From NCBI GenBank assembly GCA_949987565.1, contig OX465105.1:23671685-23735684 (forward strand): a DNA stretch of 64,000 bases, written 5' to 3'. The position numbers were made by a program, and so were the translations under genes. The notes under the pieces are model-generated. The model was not told the origin of the DNA, searched no databases, and worked only from the letters and a program-made list of their open reading frames with translations. This document shows positions 32,901-42,896 of the stretch, in pieces (the first letter of the stretch is position 1; every line of letters starts with the position of its first letter). This DNA comes from Luidia sarsii (taxonomy: Eukaryota > Echinodermata > Asteroidea > Paxillosida > Luidiidae).

Positions 32901-33082
32901 ATTAATAGTTGTCTTAAAGTGGTGACAATGAGTACAAGTTGGATTTGCCATTCCCTAGCAACTCGGACACTGAATAACAGTGCAATAGTTCGTCAAATAA
33001 AATAGCATATCGAACTTTACTTTAATTTCGATGGTTGAACTACATTAAATGAAAAGAAAACATTCCCGTTCGGTAACGCGGG

Positions 33083-33250
33083 CGATTCAAAACAGTGCGC
33101 CCTCAAGAGTTTGCAACGCAACGCGTTGGCCAATCACAATGCGCAGAATCTTTCGACACAATGCACGTCTGGAGAGGGCGGGGGCAGATTCCACGCATTG
33201 TGATTGGCCAACGCGTTGCAAACTCTTGAGGGCGCACTTTTGAGAATCGG
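33083..33250. mobile_element. MITE-like inverted repeat, ~168 bp
   Basis: Arms begin GCGATTCAAAACAGTGCGCC and, at the other end, GGGCGCACTTTTGAGAATCG. Inner arms share CTCAAGAGTTTGCAACGC and TTGGCCAATCACAATG. Arm length is about 55-60 bp with one 5-bp insertion. Confidence 0.72.
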
Positions 33251-34780
33251 TCTTATTGGGCGCCCTCTCATAGGCCGTCTTCGAAATGAAAGCTTAGGCT
33301 CGGGCTCAGGCTTCGGTCATATCTATCTGACTCGTTATAATGTCACAAGCATCTAAAAGCAAGCATTTGGCCCCAGTTTCTTCAGGAATACCCTGCTCCT
33401 ATCGAGCCAACGAACCTTCAAATTCGGAAGCAAACCACGACCTGGATTTTCAGGTTTTGTCAGACGGAGACGAAGCCTTAGCCCGAACTGATCCATCGAT
33501 TCGTAAACGCCCGTACAGTGCCGAAATGTTGCAAGCCTAAGTCCTGACTTTCATACACGAACACAATTGCAAATCTCACGAATTACGGGCATCTGACGAC
33601 TCAATAATTGCATAGTATTTCAATTCTGCCTTTAAGAAGAGTCCAGCTTCGGGAGTATCGACAATACGGGCCATGTGGGTCTAGTGTTGAGATTTGCCTT
33701 CTCGTAAGATTAAAACGAAAACACGGGTGAAATCAGATATCGGTAACAAATTGTATAGCCCCAACAACCTCGTCAAAACAACTAATTATGAAAAACCCAC
33801 TACCAGAAAAAAAACCCTGACATTTAAATGTCAACTTGTTTGTCACAGCTAAACGGCAGTGATTAATTGTTTTAATTACTGGGTGATCTCGTCGAGGGGG
33901 TGGGGAAGGGCACGCTTTCGTGTTTACAAGAGACGGCGCGAGTTCTCTGCCGGTCAACTGTGTAATTGTTGTAATTTCTCGCTCTGAGCACGGGGTCTAT
34001 ATACCGCCAGCAACGCGTGGTCCCCAACCCCACGCACGCACTTCGGTTCAGACACTCTCTCGCCAAGGTCTGGAGGAGAGACGAGAGACGCTCCTATCTG
34101 ATAGCGTGCCGCCTCCGTTGCATGCCGTGCCCAATTTGCTATATCCCCCCACCCCTAACCCCCCCCCCCCCACCCACCCAACCCCAGCCCCAGCCCCAAC
34201 ACCCACCCCGGTCCAGTGCGCGTAAAAAAAAGAGCCCGTATAGGTTGCGTCAGTGTTAATTTGGAGCGCGCGGATGCCGGAACGACTTCGGCGGAGCGTG
34301 GAGTGCCAGCTATATAGCCCACAGCCGCTGACTTCCCGGCGTCACCCTTAAAGCGGTAATCATTGCGGGCGTAAATCGGGCGAATTGGAGTGGAGCACTC
34401 GCGCGACTGAAGCCCTTTTTTTCTCAACTGCCCGTGTACTGGCTTCTTTTTTGTTGTTGTCAACAAGTGGAGCGGGGCTGTCCTTACCCTAGCGAGTGTT
34501 AAACTGTGAACGAAAATGATAGGGTGCGGGGTTTAACCGATCTTTCGACAAACGCTGGCCGAACATCAACCCGTGGTACTTTCGATGCTAGAAGCCGGCG
34601 CACGATTATGCCGGCTAACGAGTTTTGCCGAGTTGTGAAATCGCACAAAGAGCAGATTATTCGAGCACATGCTGAGTGAGATGATGACGATATTTCATTA
34701 TCACCTCTTTCCACGCCCCACTGGTCACGCTGGGCGGGCAGGATTCTCCACGCTCAAACGCTCTTCCCCAATACAATTTT
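33251..34780. other. Spacer, one small unassigned open frame (33,340-33,540 +)
   Basis: A 66-codon frame starting ATGTCACAAGC and ending in TAA has no recognised domain or splice context. CpG-rich sequence and a long C-run lie at 33,900-34,420. No supported gene. Confidence 0.35.
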
Positions 34781-34799
34781 TAAGCGCCGGCGAACAGCA

Positions 34800-34880
34800 G
34801 TCTCCTCAAGACGGGCAGAGTATGCACACTGCCCGAAACGTCGAATCACCGACTCTTTTGTGAGTCACACTCCGCCTCAC
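34800..34880 (+). mobile_element. Second-type Penelope terminus, hammerhead-like
   Basis: CTCAAGA (34,805-34,811) is followed by stem GGGCAG (34,813-34,818) pairing with CTGCCC (34,829-34,834), then GAAACGTC (34,835-34,842). A further hairpin GACTC/GAGTC lies at 34,851-34,866. Compared with the hammerhead core CUGANGA, the only core change is G5 to C, plus one extra C before stem II. A related terminus lies at 61,884-61,950 on the minus strand. Confidence 0.5.
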
Positions 34881-34951
34881 AAGCAAGCCTTGGTACTTCC
34901 ACTATGCAAACCCTTCCAGTGTTGAAAAGTAGAGTGGAGAAAATAGATTGC

Positions 34952-35085
34952 ACGTGCACTTCAATGAGGGTTTGCCCTACTCGGCGTAATAAGCACTGGG
35001 TGCTCAGTGCTTTGCCCGATTGCTTCTTGAAAAAACAAATTACAGGCAGCTCGGGCGGGATTCGAACCCGCGAATATTAGTGTAT
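34952..35085 (+). mobile_element. SINE-like repeat family II, copy 2, with tRNA-like end
   Basis: Body matches 28,214-28,318 (TTCAATGAGGGTTTGCCC, CAGTGCTTTGCCCGATTGC). It ends in a reverse-oriented tRNA T-arm and B-box (CGGGCGGGATTCGAACCCG) at 35,051-35,070, so the tRNA-derived head is on the minus strand and the element may be oriented minus. Confidence 0.65.
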
Positions 35086-35106
35086 TTCGCTGTAGGCACA
35101 GTGTAT

Positions 35107-35272
35107 AAAATAAATCTCAAAATTAAGAGGGCCTGACGTTTCGATGCTAGCAGGACCTTTCTCAAAGGTCCTGCTATAGGATTGAAACGTCAGGCCCTCT
35201 AACCTTTGATATTTACGTATTGCGGGTCATTTTAGTCCGCGAGCAGTTTGCAACAGTTGCGTGTATTTCCTT
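35107..35272 (-). mobile_element. Short Penelope-derived palindromic element, copy at 35.1 kb
   Basis: Reverse-oriented copy: terminal arms first (GGGCCTGACGTTTCGATGC ... GAAACGTCAGGCCCTC), then the head in reverse (TTTTAGTCCGCGAGCAGTTT, GCAACAGTTGCG). Flanked by CAGTGTAT at 35,099-35,106 and 35,273-35,280, a likely target duplication. It is about 166 bp long, matching the 32.5-kb copy. Confidence 0.72.
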
Positions 35273-35294
35273 CAGTGTATGAATGACATACATT

Positions 35295-35360
35295 TAGAGG
35301 GCCTGAAGTTCCCTGCCTTTGTGAAAGGTCTTGCTAGGATCGAAACCTCGGGCCACTTTG
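35295..35360 (+). mobile_element. Penelope terminal-motif remnant
   Basis: CTGCCTTTGTGAAAGGTCTT, GCTAGGATCGAAACCTCGGG preceded by TAGAGGGCCTGAAGTTCC. A decayed extra copy immediately next to the 35.1-kb element. Confidence 0.6.
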
Positions 35361-36635
35361 AATTAAAGATATTGTCATGTCAGTCACTTACCATTTTGCA
35401 AAATCTTGTATGCCATGTGCATTACGCCAAGTGTATCTATGGAAATGTATTATATATATATTATATCAAAGGCACGTTTAACCGGACCTAGATCTAGTAA
35501 ACTCAGAGTAGAAGCGGATGTCAGCATCTGGCAGCGACACGGTACATTAGTGGAGAGCCGGATGTCTTCATGTGTCCACTATAAATAGTGCGGCAGTTGA
35601 GCGTGGCGGCTTGGGTTGAGGGTATGAGGTTTCTTCCTTCGCGTTTAAGATGGTAGGCAGTCCAGTCGGCGACTTTCTGAGGGGGAAGGGGAGGGGAGGG
35701 GAGAGAGAGAGGGGGGAGAAAGGAGTGGGCCAGGGGGTGCCAGGGAGCCGGTGGGACCCCGGCGTCCCCCTATCTCCCACCTCGGTCTACCCCCCCCCCC
35801 CCTCTCCACCCTCTATAACCCCCCTGCACTGTACCCCCCTTTGCCCTCCCGCGTCAGCGCGCTCACTGGGCCGTGCCGTGCCGTGGCGTGCCGCCGCGCG
35901 GCGGCCACGATTCGTTAGGAGCATGGGGCCGTGCATCCCGGGAGCCGGCGACTGCTCGGAGTCGCCGGCCGGCCTCCCAAGCGCGTTGCCCCTCATTTGA
36001 TGTGGGCGGGTACTGTATCTCCGCTCCAACGTCAAGCGATGACTGAATACCAAGGAACCCTCCCACACACACACAGTTACATTTTTTCTCCCACTCGGTT
36101 TTCTACTCACCAGCGTACCCATTCAACATGCAATCTACATTTCTGACCAGCTCAAAAAAGTACCGGTAATTGTACAAAGCTGAATGACCTACATTACCAG
36201 CTTCAAACCTACGCCAAGTTGAAGCTGATAATGGGACTAATTCAGTTATAATACATCACACATTTGCGCGTCCTTTACGCGTAACGGCATAGCATCCCTT
36301 TATACCCGTTTTCGCAGATCGAGTCACATTTTGAAACTCTTGGTAACCAAATTATCATCTTGTAACATCAATGGCAAATAATAAGCCACATTATAATGTG
36401 GACAAATTTAAAGGGAAGCCAATGCTAGTCATCGTCAAATAGATTTTGCGTAAACATGAATTGATTGAAATAATAGATAAATAAACATAGATTGCTTTAC
36501 CACCTCTTAGGCCTAATCTTATTGAAATGCTTTGCGTTTTACGTGGGTTATGCATCACCTTAAAATTCTTTAGAAACATCGCATTCACGGTTACACAACT
36601 ACACAGCAAAAACCGAAGCAAATCAAAGAAGGTGG
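35361..36635. other. Spacer, GC-rich at 35,640-36,010
   Basis: C-runs and CpG-rich sequence (GCCGTGCCGTGGCGTGCCG near 35,873). No exon was recognised. It is AT-rich after 36,120. Confidence 0.4.
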
Positions 36636-36636
36636 C

Positions 36637-37012
36637 TTAAAAGGCCCAATACAACATTGGTAAAGGTCAAAAGATTGCCACAGTTTGTGTGTTAAACTAT
36701 GAAACATTCCAAAAGAGCAATCCGGTGAAGGTTTTAGCTCAAATGGTGATCTGAGAAAGTAGAAAAAGGTAAAAAAAAAAACAGTCACGGTTTGTGCACC
36801 ATTCTGTAGTGTAAGATTATAGTCAATGACTTGCGAGTAATAAACTATTTGTCGATGTTTGAGTGAAGATTTCTAGGGAAGTACAGCATCCCAGACAGTA
36901 AGATTTCAATATGGTGATTCTATCATGACCATCTACAAATTGTGTAAATTAGAAGGAAATATGTGGACAACGATGTTTTCCGATCTTCCCAATGTTGTAT
37001 TGGGCCTTTAAG
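36637..37012. mobile_element. TTAA-flanked MITE (piggyBac-like), copy 1
   Basis: Terminal inverted repeats AAGGCCCAATACAACATTGG (left) and CCAATGTTGTATTGGGCCTT (right) are perfect over about 20 bp, and TTAA lies at both ends. TTAA targets are the hallmark of piggyBac transposases. No coding capacity, ~370 bp. Confidence 0.8.
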
Positions 37013-37183
37013 TATAGAAAGTATCGCTCGGGATACGAATGGCTGTTGGGTGAAAGCCTAGGAGTGTGCGGTTAGAACATGACGTCATCGACCGGTAACG
37101 ATGGTTTGACCTCACGGATTGGACAAGATCATTTTGTCGCATAAAATTTTATCGCTAATCATTCCCCGCTTGGATGTTAACAC

Positions 37184-37302
37184 CGTGTGTGGTCGAATCT
37201 TCCGGAGGAGCATCAACCAAATTTTCCCCTGATGGCTCAGATGAAGTACATCAAGTAGAGGCCTACACATCTTGGGTTTTGATTTGCAAATGCTGCAACC
37301 GT
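37184..37302 (+). repeat. 119-bp target duplication, left copy
   Basis: Matches 37,954-38,072 over the same length with about 7 mismatches. It ends exactly where the LINE fragment begins (TGCTGCAACCGT then CAGGCTTCC). Confidence 0.8.
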
Positions 37303-37953
37303 CAGGCTTCCCATTATCATCTGCCTCCAGCACGTACTTCTTTGAGCAAAAGAACCCTTCATTACAGCGGCCCTATACTATGGAATGCTTTAGAGTTATC
37401 ATTGAAAAATAAAAAGTCGATAATTCCCTTTAAGAAGGAGCTAAAGGATGCTCTTCTAAATACGTACAAAACGTCCAATTGCATCTGAATGTAAATTACT
37501 GAAAATTGTCTTTGATATCGTTTGCATCAATTGTATCACATTTTTGATACTCATTTTCTCTCTTTTATTGAAAACACGCTTAATGTACCTGCTGTTTATT
37601 AAAACCTTTTATTGAATTGTTTGGTTCCAAGTAAATTACTGCTACAAATAATTGGTTCCTATCTACAGAGACTTAATTAATATAATATTATCATCTGATG
37701 ATTATTTCATTTTCATGTCATTTTTCAACTCAAACGTCAAGCTTTTCTGCTTGTTGCTTTACCGTGTATGTTATTATATTAACTTAATCTATCTCTCCAG
37801 GGAGCCAGTACCAGACAAGCCTTGCTTCTTACGGGCTCCCAGAATATCAATATCTTTGCTTTGATAGACTAATTTTTTTTTTTTGATATGTCATGTAACT
37901 TTTTGAAACTTCTTTGATCATTGATATTCGAATAAAGTCAAGTACAAAAAAAA
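37303..37953 (+). pseudogene. 5'-truncated LINE 3' fragment
   Basis: Encodes the characteristic extreme C-terminus of an L2/CR1-like reverse transcriptase (SLSKRTLHYSGPILWNALEL, then IIPFKKELKDALL, stop at 37,486-37,488). It is followed by a ~460-bp AT-rich 3' UTR ending AATAAAGTCAAGTACAAAAA. It is a different subfamily from the element at 9-12.4 kb, which ends in ATT repeats. The 119-bp direct repeats on both sides identify it as a target-primed insertion. Confidence 0.75.
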
Positions 37954-38072
37954 CGTGAGTGGCCGAATCTTCCGGAGGAGCTTCAAGCACATTTTCCCCT
38001 GATGGCTCAGATGAAGTACATCAAGTAGAGGCCTTCACATCTTGGGCTTTGATTTGCAAATGCTGCAACCGT
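37954..38072 (+). repeat. 119-bp target duplication, right copy
   Basis: Begins directly after the A-rich tail of the LINE fragment and matches the left copy. About 6% divergence suggests an old insertion. Confidence 0.8.
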
Positions 38073-38107
38073 TTGATACTCCGCCCAACCCTTGGTCAAA
38101 ATGTAGA

Positions 38108-38463
38108 TTGAAGGGCCTATACAACATTGGTCACAGTCAAAAGATTGCCACAGTTTGTGTGTTAAACCGTTAAAATTCCAAAAAACAAATCCTGCGAAAG
38201 TTATTTAAGAGGAAGTAGAAAGAGGCAGAAAAAGTCACGGTTTTCGCAGCGTTCTGTAGCGTAAGAAATAGTTTATTATCCGCGATTAATAAACTATTTG
38301 TCGATGTTTGAGTGAAAGTTTCTGTAGAAGTACAGCAGCATCCAAGACCGTACGATTTCAACGTGGGGATTATATCATGACCATCTACAAACTTTGAAAA
38401 TTAGAAGAAAATTTGTGGACATTGATGTTTTCCGATCTTCCCGATGTTGCATTGGGCCTTTAA
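38108..38463. mobile_element. TTAA-flanked MITE (piggyBac-like), copy 2
   Basis: Homologous throughout to copy 1 (shared TCAAAAGATTGCCACAGTTT and TAATAAACTATTTGTCGATG). Termini AAGGGCCTATACAACATTGG and ATGTTGCATTGGGCCTTTAA are slightly decayed. Confidence 0.78.
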
Positions 38464-38827
38464 AATTGTCCATTTCTTCCACTGCGTGTCAAATCAGAAA
38501 TCAGAATGCCTCAATGCCCTTGCCAAGGGAGCAACCGCTTGCTATTCCCGAGCTTGGTAGACTTCACCGGGCCTGAGGATGCGTAGCCCACCCCACCTTT
38601 CAAAGAGTATTATACCCATCGTGAGTTGTGATGGGCCATTGTGGTTTCTGCACATCGTTCAACGCCTTGCGATGGGTCATAAGTTACCAGGGGTTTTGGT
38701 GAAATGGACCGCGCCATCATATAGGATCATGGGAGCTACCGGAACTCCGTCAAGACAACGAAATAATGCGGGAACGATTGCGGTGAAACCAGTACGAGCC
38801 ATTATCTTGCCGGCTCGTTTAAGACCC

Positions 38828-39118
38828 GGTGTAACGGTCTGATCCGGCTCCCATGCTCAGACGAGTCCGTTACCATATATGGATAAAAACAACATGCGCA
38901 GTGCGTATGGTAGTTGTCCATTTTGAAGGCCGTGCTGAGTCGATGCGGCCATTGGCAATGCAGCGCTTTCAGGCACGTTCGTTGACCCGTAGTTACCAAC
39001 AACGCTCAGTACGGAGCCTAGTACCTAGGCCTAGAACTTGCAGTTTTAGATTGGGGAAGAAATACAACAGTTGTTCCCCTGTATAGGGCCTAATAAGGGT
39101 GTATCGATTGACTTCTAA
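38828..39118 (+). mobile_element. ~300-bp repeat family III, copy 1
   Basis: Shares long stretches with the minus strand of 62,504-62,790: TCCGTTACCATATATGGATA, GGTAGTTGTCCATTTTGAAG, GGCCATTGGCAATGCAGCGC and GGCCTAGTACC-type sequence. Non-coding. Confidence 0.7.
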
Positions 39119-39310
39119 TCCAGTAGAACTCTTCGCCAAAATGGCGTCCCGTTGTAATTTTTCACTCGACAAACAACAGAATTCCCTCTATGCACATTAA
39201 GATCGCCGGGGTCACGTATGAGTCCAGGGTTCCATTGGTCAAATCTGGAACCGAATTAATGCACCTCATGTGCAGTGTTAGTGGTTGCCGGCTGTGTAAC
39301 ATAAACATAA

Positions 39311-39636
39311 CGTGCGTTCCCACCAGAAACAAACCGAAAAGTGAATCGCGATTGAAAAACCGATCACATTCAGTCAGAACTGCGCATGCCTGAAATGTGA
39401 GCAAGAGATCTACGCGCATGGAATTGTGGGATGTAACCTTTCGATTTTCTCTCTTCGAGAGCGTCCACACACAGCGCACGGCAAATAATCGCGCTGTTTC
39501 CCCCAAAAAAATCGCAAGCAGAACTGCGATTTGGATCGCGATTCGAATCGCGCTTATTTGTGAGCCTTTTGCGTCCGCAAATCGATTTTTGAATCGCGAT
39601 TCAAAACTCGAAAAGTGAATCTAGTGGGAATGCACC
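39311..39636. mobile_element. MITE-like inverted repeat, ~325 bp
   Basis: Left arm CGTGCGTTCCCACCAG, AAGTGAATCGCGATTG; right arm AAAAGTGAATCTAGTGGGAA and TGCACC. Arms of about 54 bp with mismatches. The inner region is rich in AATCGCGATT palindromes. Confidence 0.68.
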
Positions 39637-40010
39637 TACTATAAAGTGCATGTAACCAGGAGGGGCAATCTCATAGATCTGGTTAAGCGTGAAAATCTGC
39701 TCATCACGAAATTTCTCCCCTGGTTAAAACGAGATTGCCAACCATATTTCACGTGATGCTTGTTGTACGTGACTCATATTCTACTACCGGTTGCATCATG
39801 TGAAATGCAAGTGGAATTTTGGCTGGCAACATGATTCTTTTGAGGAAGATTTGTTCATGCTTCGACAAATGTTGGCGCTGAAACGGCTCTGTGAAATCGG
39901 CCCCGGTGGTCAGCGCAATCGGTCTATATCTCGTCAGCGTCTGGACGCAAACCACGCGTCAACGCCGTGACGCGGACAGACACGCGACGTCCATCAGCGA
40001 CCACGACAAA
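39637..40010. other. Spacer, nothing firmly recognised
   Basis: Short similar segments (TAACCAGGAGGGGCAATCTC at about 39,652 and CTCCCCTGGTTAAAACGAG at about 39,715) hint at another decayed inverted repeat. Confidence 0.4.
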
Positions 40011-40011
40011 A

Positions 40012-40266
40012 TGTGACCCGGCACAACGACATGGAGAATATCCCACCAAAACACTTTTCGAGTAAACGACGCCTGAAGCTAAAGTATCTTCACAATTCGA
40101 TTAAAAATAAAAAAAATAAAAACATATATTTTTGGACAAATTAAGTATTAGAGGATATTATAATTTGATATCATTTAAAAGCTAATGGTATACTCTTTCA
40201 CATCATTAGAAAATCTCAAAATCTCATAAGTGGGGGTTATTCCTCATTATGCTGTGCCGGGTCACA
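40012..40266 (+). mobile_element. GTGACCCGGCA-family MITE, short form, copy A
   Basis: Termini TGTGACCCGGCACAACGACA and ATGCTGTGCCGGGTCACA form the inverted repeats. ~255 bp, non-coding. Related to the copies at 26.9, 49.7 and 52.8 kb. Confidence 0.85.
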
Positions 40267-40950
40267 AATGAAGACTGCACGCAACGAGGACGAGGGACAG
40301 CCGCCTCTGAACTGCGGGCAGCTGCAACGATACGGGTGCCCGGGACCCCCCCCCCCCGGTCGCTGACAGAAATACAGACCATTAAAATGTTTAAAGTTTA
40401 CAGCGCTCCCCAACCCCCAAGAAAGAATTAAAAAAAACCGATCGTCTCGAAATGACGGCTAGTGGCAGTGAAGCTGATCACTGTTGTTTCAGTTACGCTG
40501 CGATAATACAAAATAATGCTCAATAGTGCGTGAAAACGGTCGCTGACAAACAAAAACTAGTAGCGATTCGATGGATCGGTTTATATTGAGAGGGCTTTTA
40601 TTTTCTCGGGAGGGGGAGAGAACTGTCAAAATAGTGCGATGTGAAAAGTTGCACTGTGTGTATGCACGCCTCACACGTACTAATAATATTGACCAACAGT
40701 TGACCGACTGCGCCCCATAGGTCGCGTGACCTATACAGTGGGTATCAAACAAGGATTGACACCAAAAAAAACATGGCGGCCCCCATATCGAGGTGCCGCT
40801 GTTGTAAAAACACATGACGACTGTTGCACTTGATTTTTCGATCGAGGCTTTTCTTTCTCGAAATCTATGCAGAACATTCCGGATCTTGAACCCGAGACCT
40901 TACCGGAATACTTACTATAAGTCACGCGATGACATCGCGCATATCGGTCT
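40267..40950. other. Spacer upstream of the 157-bp repeats
   Basis: Contains ACATGGCGGCCCCCATATCG at about 40,770, similar to a segment at 57,920. A 100-codon frame at 40,814-41,116 runs into the tandem repeats and has no recognised domain. Confidence 0.35.
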
Positions 40951-40956
40951 AAAAAT

Positions 40957-41430
40957 AATAGCCGCTGGTCTTTATATCAAGGGAAAACACAATTTGTCGA
41001 TATTTAAAGCCGAAAGTTTGGATGCTACGGGTCAAACCAAACTCAATGACTCTGTAAACGAAACCAACCTCTTAGTCTTAGCAAACGATTTGCACGAAAC
41101 ATTTGGTCTAATATAGCCGCTGGTCGGCATATCAAGGGAAAACACAATTTATTTGTCGATATTAAAGCCGAAAGTTTGAATGCTACGGGTCAAACCAAAC
41201 TCAATGATTCTGTAAACGAAACCAACCTCTTAGTCTTAGCAAACGATTTGCAGGAAACATTTGGTCAAATATAGCCGCTGGTCGGCATATCAAGGGAAAA
41301 CACGATTTATTTGTTGGTATTTAAAGCCGAAAGTTTGAATGCTACGGGTCAAACCAAACTCAATGACTCTGTAAACGAAACCTACCTCTCAGTCTTAGGA
41401 AACGATTTGCACGAAATATTTGGAGCAACG
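40957..41430 (+). repeat. Three tandem copies of a ~157-bp unit
   Basis: GCCGCTGGTC begins units at 40,961, 41,116 and 41,274 (spacings 155 and 158). Each unit carries TATCAAGGGAAAACAC, CTACGGGTCAAACCAAACTC and GTAAACGAAACC. One or two substitutions or indels per 50 bp separate the copies. Confidence 0.88.
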
Positions 41431-42077
41431 CTTTAACAGCGTCCTTCTGTGGTCATACTGAACATTCTGGATGTTTCTTAAGATGCGGTGCATTACTGTG
41501 CGAGTGCTTTTGATTTAAACGTTCGGGAAGCATTGGTCAGACGCGATGCCTTACACCGCTGATGTAAACCCGCTTGTATCGACGGGTTTTTTTAACAGCG
41601 CGGCCGTCAGAACGGATGAACGGATTGAGACGTGGACAATGTTTTGGCGGTAATGGTATAGACTTGCCCGGCCTTTAGAGTTGTCGCCAACCATTCCGGA
41701 AGGCACCGTTTCGTTCACCGTAACACAGGTTGGTCCTATGAAACGATGACTCTCCGATTCTTCACTGTAGAGACCGAATAAAGAAGAGAAAAAAACCTGT
41801 CTTGCCAATTCTACAACTGTGAAGAGATGTTTCCTTAGAAAGACAACCAGTCGATAGATGACCTCCATAACTCCCATCCTATAATACACAGCTGCGCATC
41901 ACTCGCTGTGGGCTTAGATGGAACACAAACAGACACGTTTTGGGAATTTCAATTTCATTTTGTGCCGGCTGACAAAGCTAATGGTTACAAATTACTTTTC
42001 AGCTTTCGAGCCGAAATGATTCAACTTTACTTCCTAAAATCTGACAAAGAGGGCGCCCTTTAGAAGATATGAAATAT
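41431..42077. other. Spacer, one unassigned minus-strand frame (41,551-41,889)
   Basis: The 112-codon minus frame has no motif that I recognise and no clear splice partners. It is recorded as an open frame only. Confidence 0.3.
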
Positions 42078-42320
42078 GGGTGCAGGACACTAAATCGAGC
42101 TCCCATTGTACACTGTACAAAGCCACGCGTTCAAAAGCCAATTATCATGCACCTAAACGTTTCTTTGTTCAAATGTTGTGCCCTTATGCGATTAGATGTT
42201 TTGCTAATTACCCACAGAAACAAAACAACCCCCAAAATGTGTAGCCATGCAAGCCGAATGTCTGCAAGGATTTTGGGATGGACCCCTCTATAGCCAAATA
42301 TAGGACCACGCTTAAAGCCC
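42078..42320 (-). mobile_element. GGGTGCAG element, copy 3 (truncated)
   Basis: Starts GGGTGCAGGACACTAAATCG and follows the 16,857-17,340 copy with internal shortening through CCAAAATGTGTAGCC, CAAGGATTTTGGGATGGACC, then stops at CTTAAAGCCC. A solo copy suggests the unit is independently mobile. Confidence 0.7.
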
Positions 42321-42895
42321 CTGCACAACATTGTAAGATCGAAAAACAAAAATGTTCACAGATTTATAGGTAACTTATACAGTTTGAAGATGGTTATAGT
42401 AGAAACCTCTCACTGAAATATCTGTCTAAAAATTAATGTTATATTTTGGGAGAAATGAGTAAAAGAAATATATTACGTCTCACCGAGATCTAAGCTTTTT
42501 AGTCGGAACAGTACGGCGTTGAATGCGGCATTTTCGCGAAACAAATGAAGTGGATTTCACGATTTTCTCGAGACTCGATTGGCGGATTGAGCTGAAATTC
42601 GGTCAACGCGCCAAAAAAAAATTCTCCCCCTTCACCGAGAAAAAAAAACCCCAGTCACAGGTTTATCATTACACCCAGAGACTGGATGGATGAGTGAATT
42701 ATTTATAGGTCGGCCGAGGCTGGATAGACTGAGTTGGAAGTTTTCCATAAACTGGGAGGAAGGTCGCGATTAATCGTCTCCCTCAGCGGGAGCGGGCCCG
42801 ATGAGCCGTTGAAATGCCGCCCGAAAGCCTCGCAAGTCTCACACCCCAGCCCACCACCGTCCTTGGCTGAGGAGGAGTAAGAGGCTGAGGAGGTT
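42321..42895. other. Spacer, nothing recognised
   Basis: AT-rich then mixed sequence before the G-rich array. No exon or element was seen. Confidence 0.45.
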
Positions 42896-42896
42896 C

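Noticed and set aside
33340..33540. 66-codon plus frame near a MITE
   Set aside because: Reads like ordinary protein but has no recognised domain, exon borders or neighbours.
35041..35085. Possible tRNA gene (CGGGATTCGAACCCG)
   Set aside because: Only a T-arm/B-box remains and it sits inside a repeat shared with 28.2 kb; no full cloverleaf. Treated as a SINE.
41551..41889. 112-codon minus frame
   Set aside because: No recognisable motif or splice context; kept only as an open frame.
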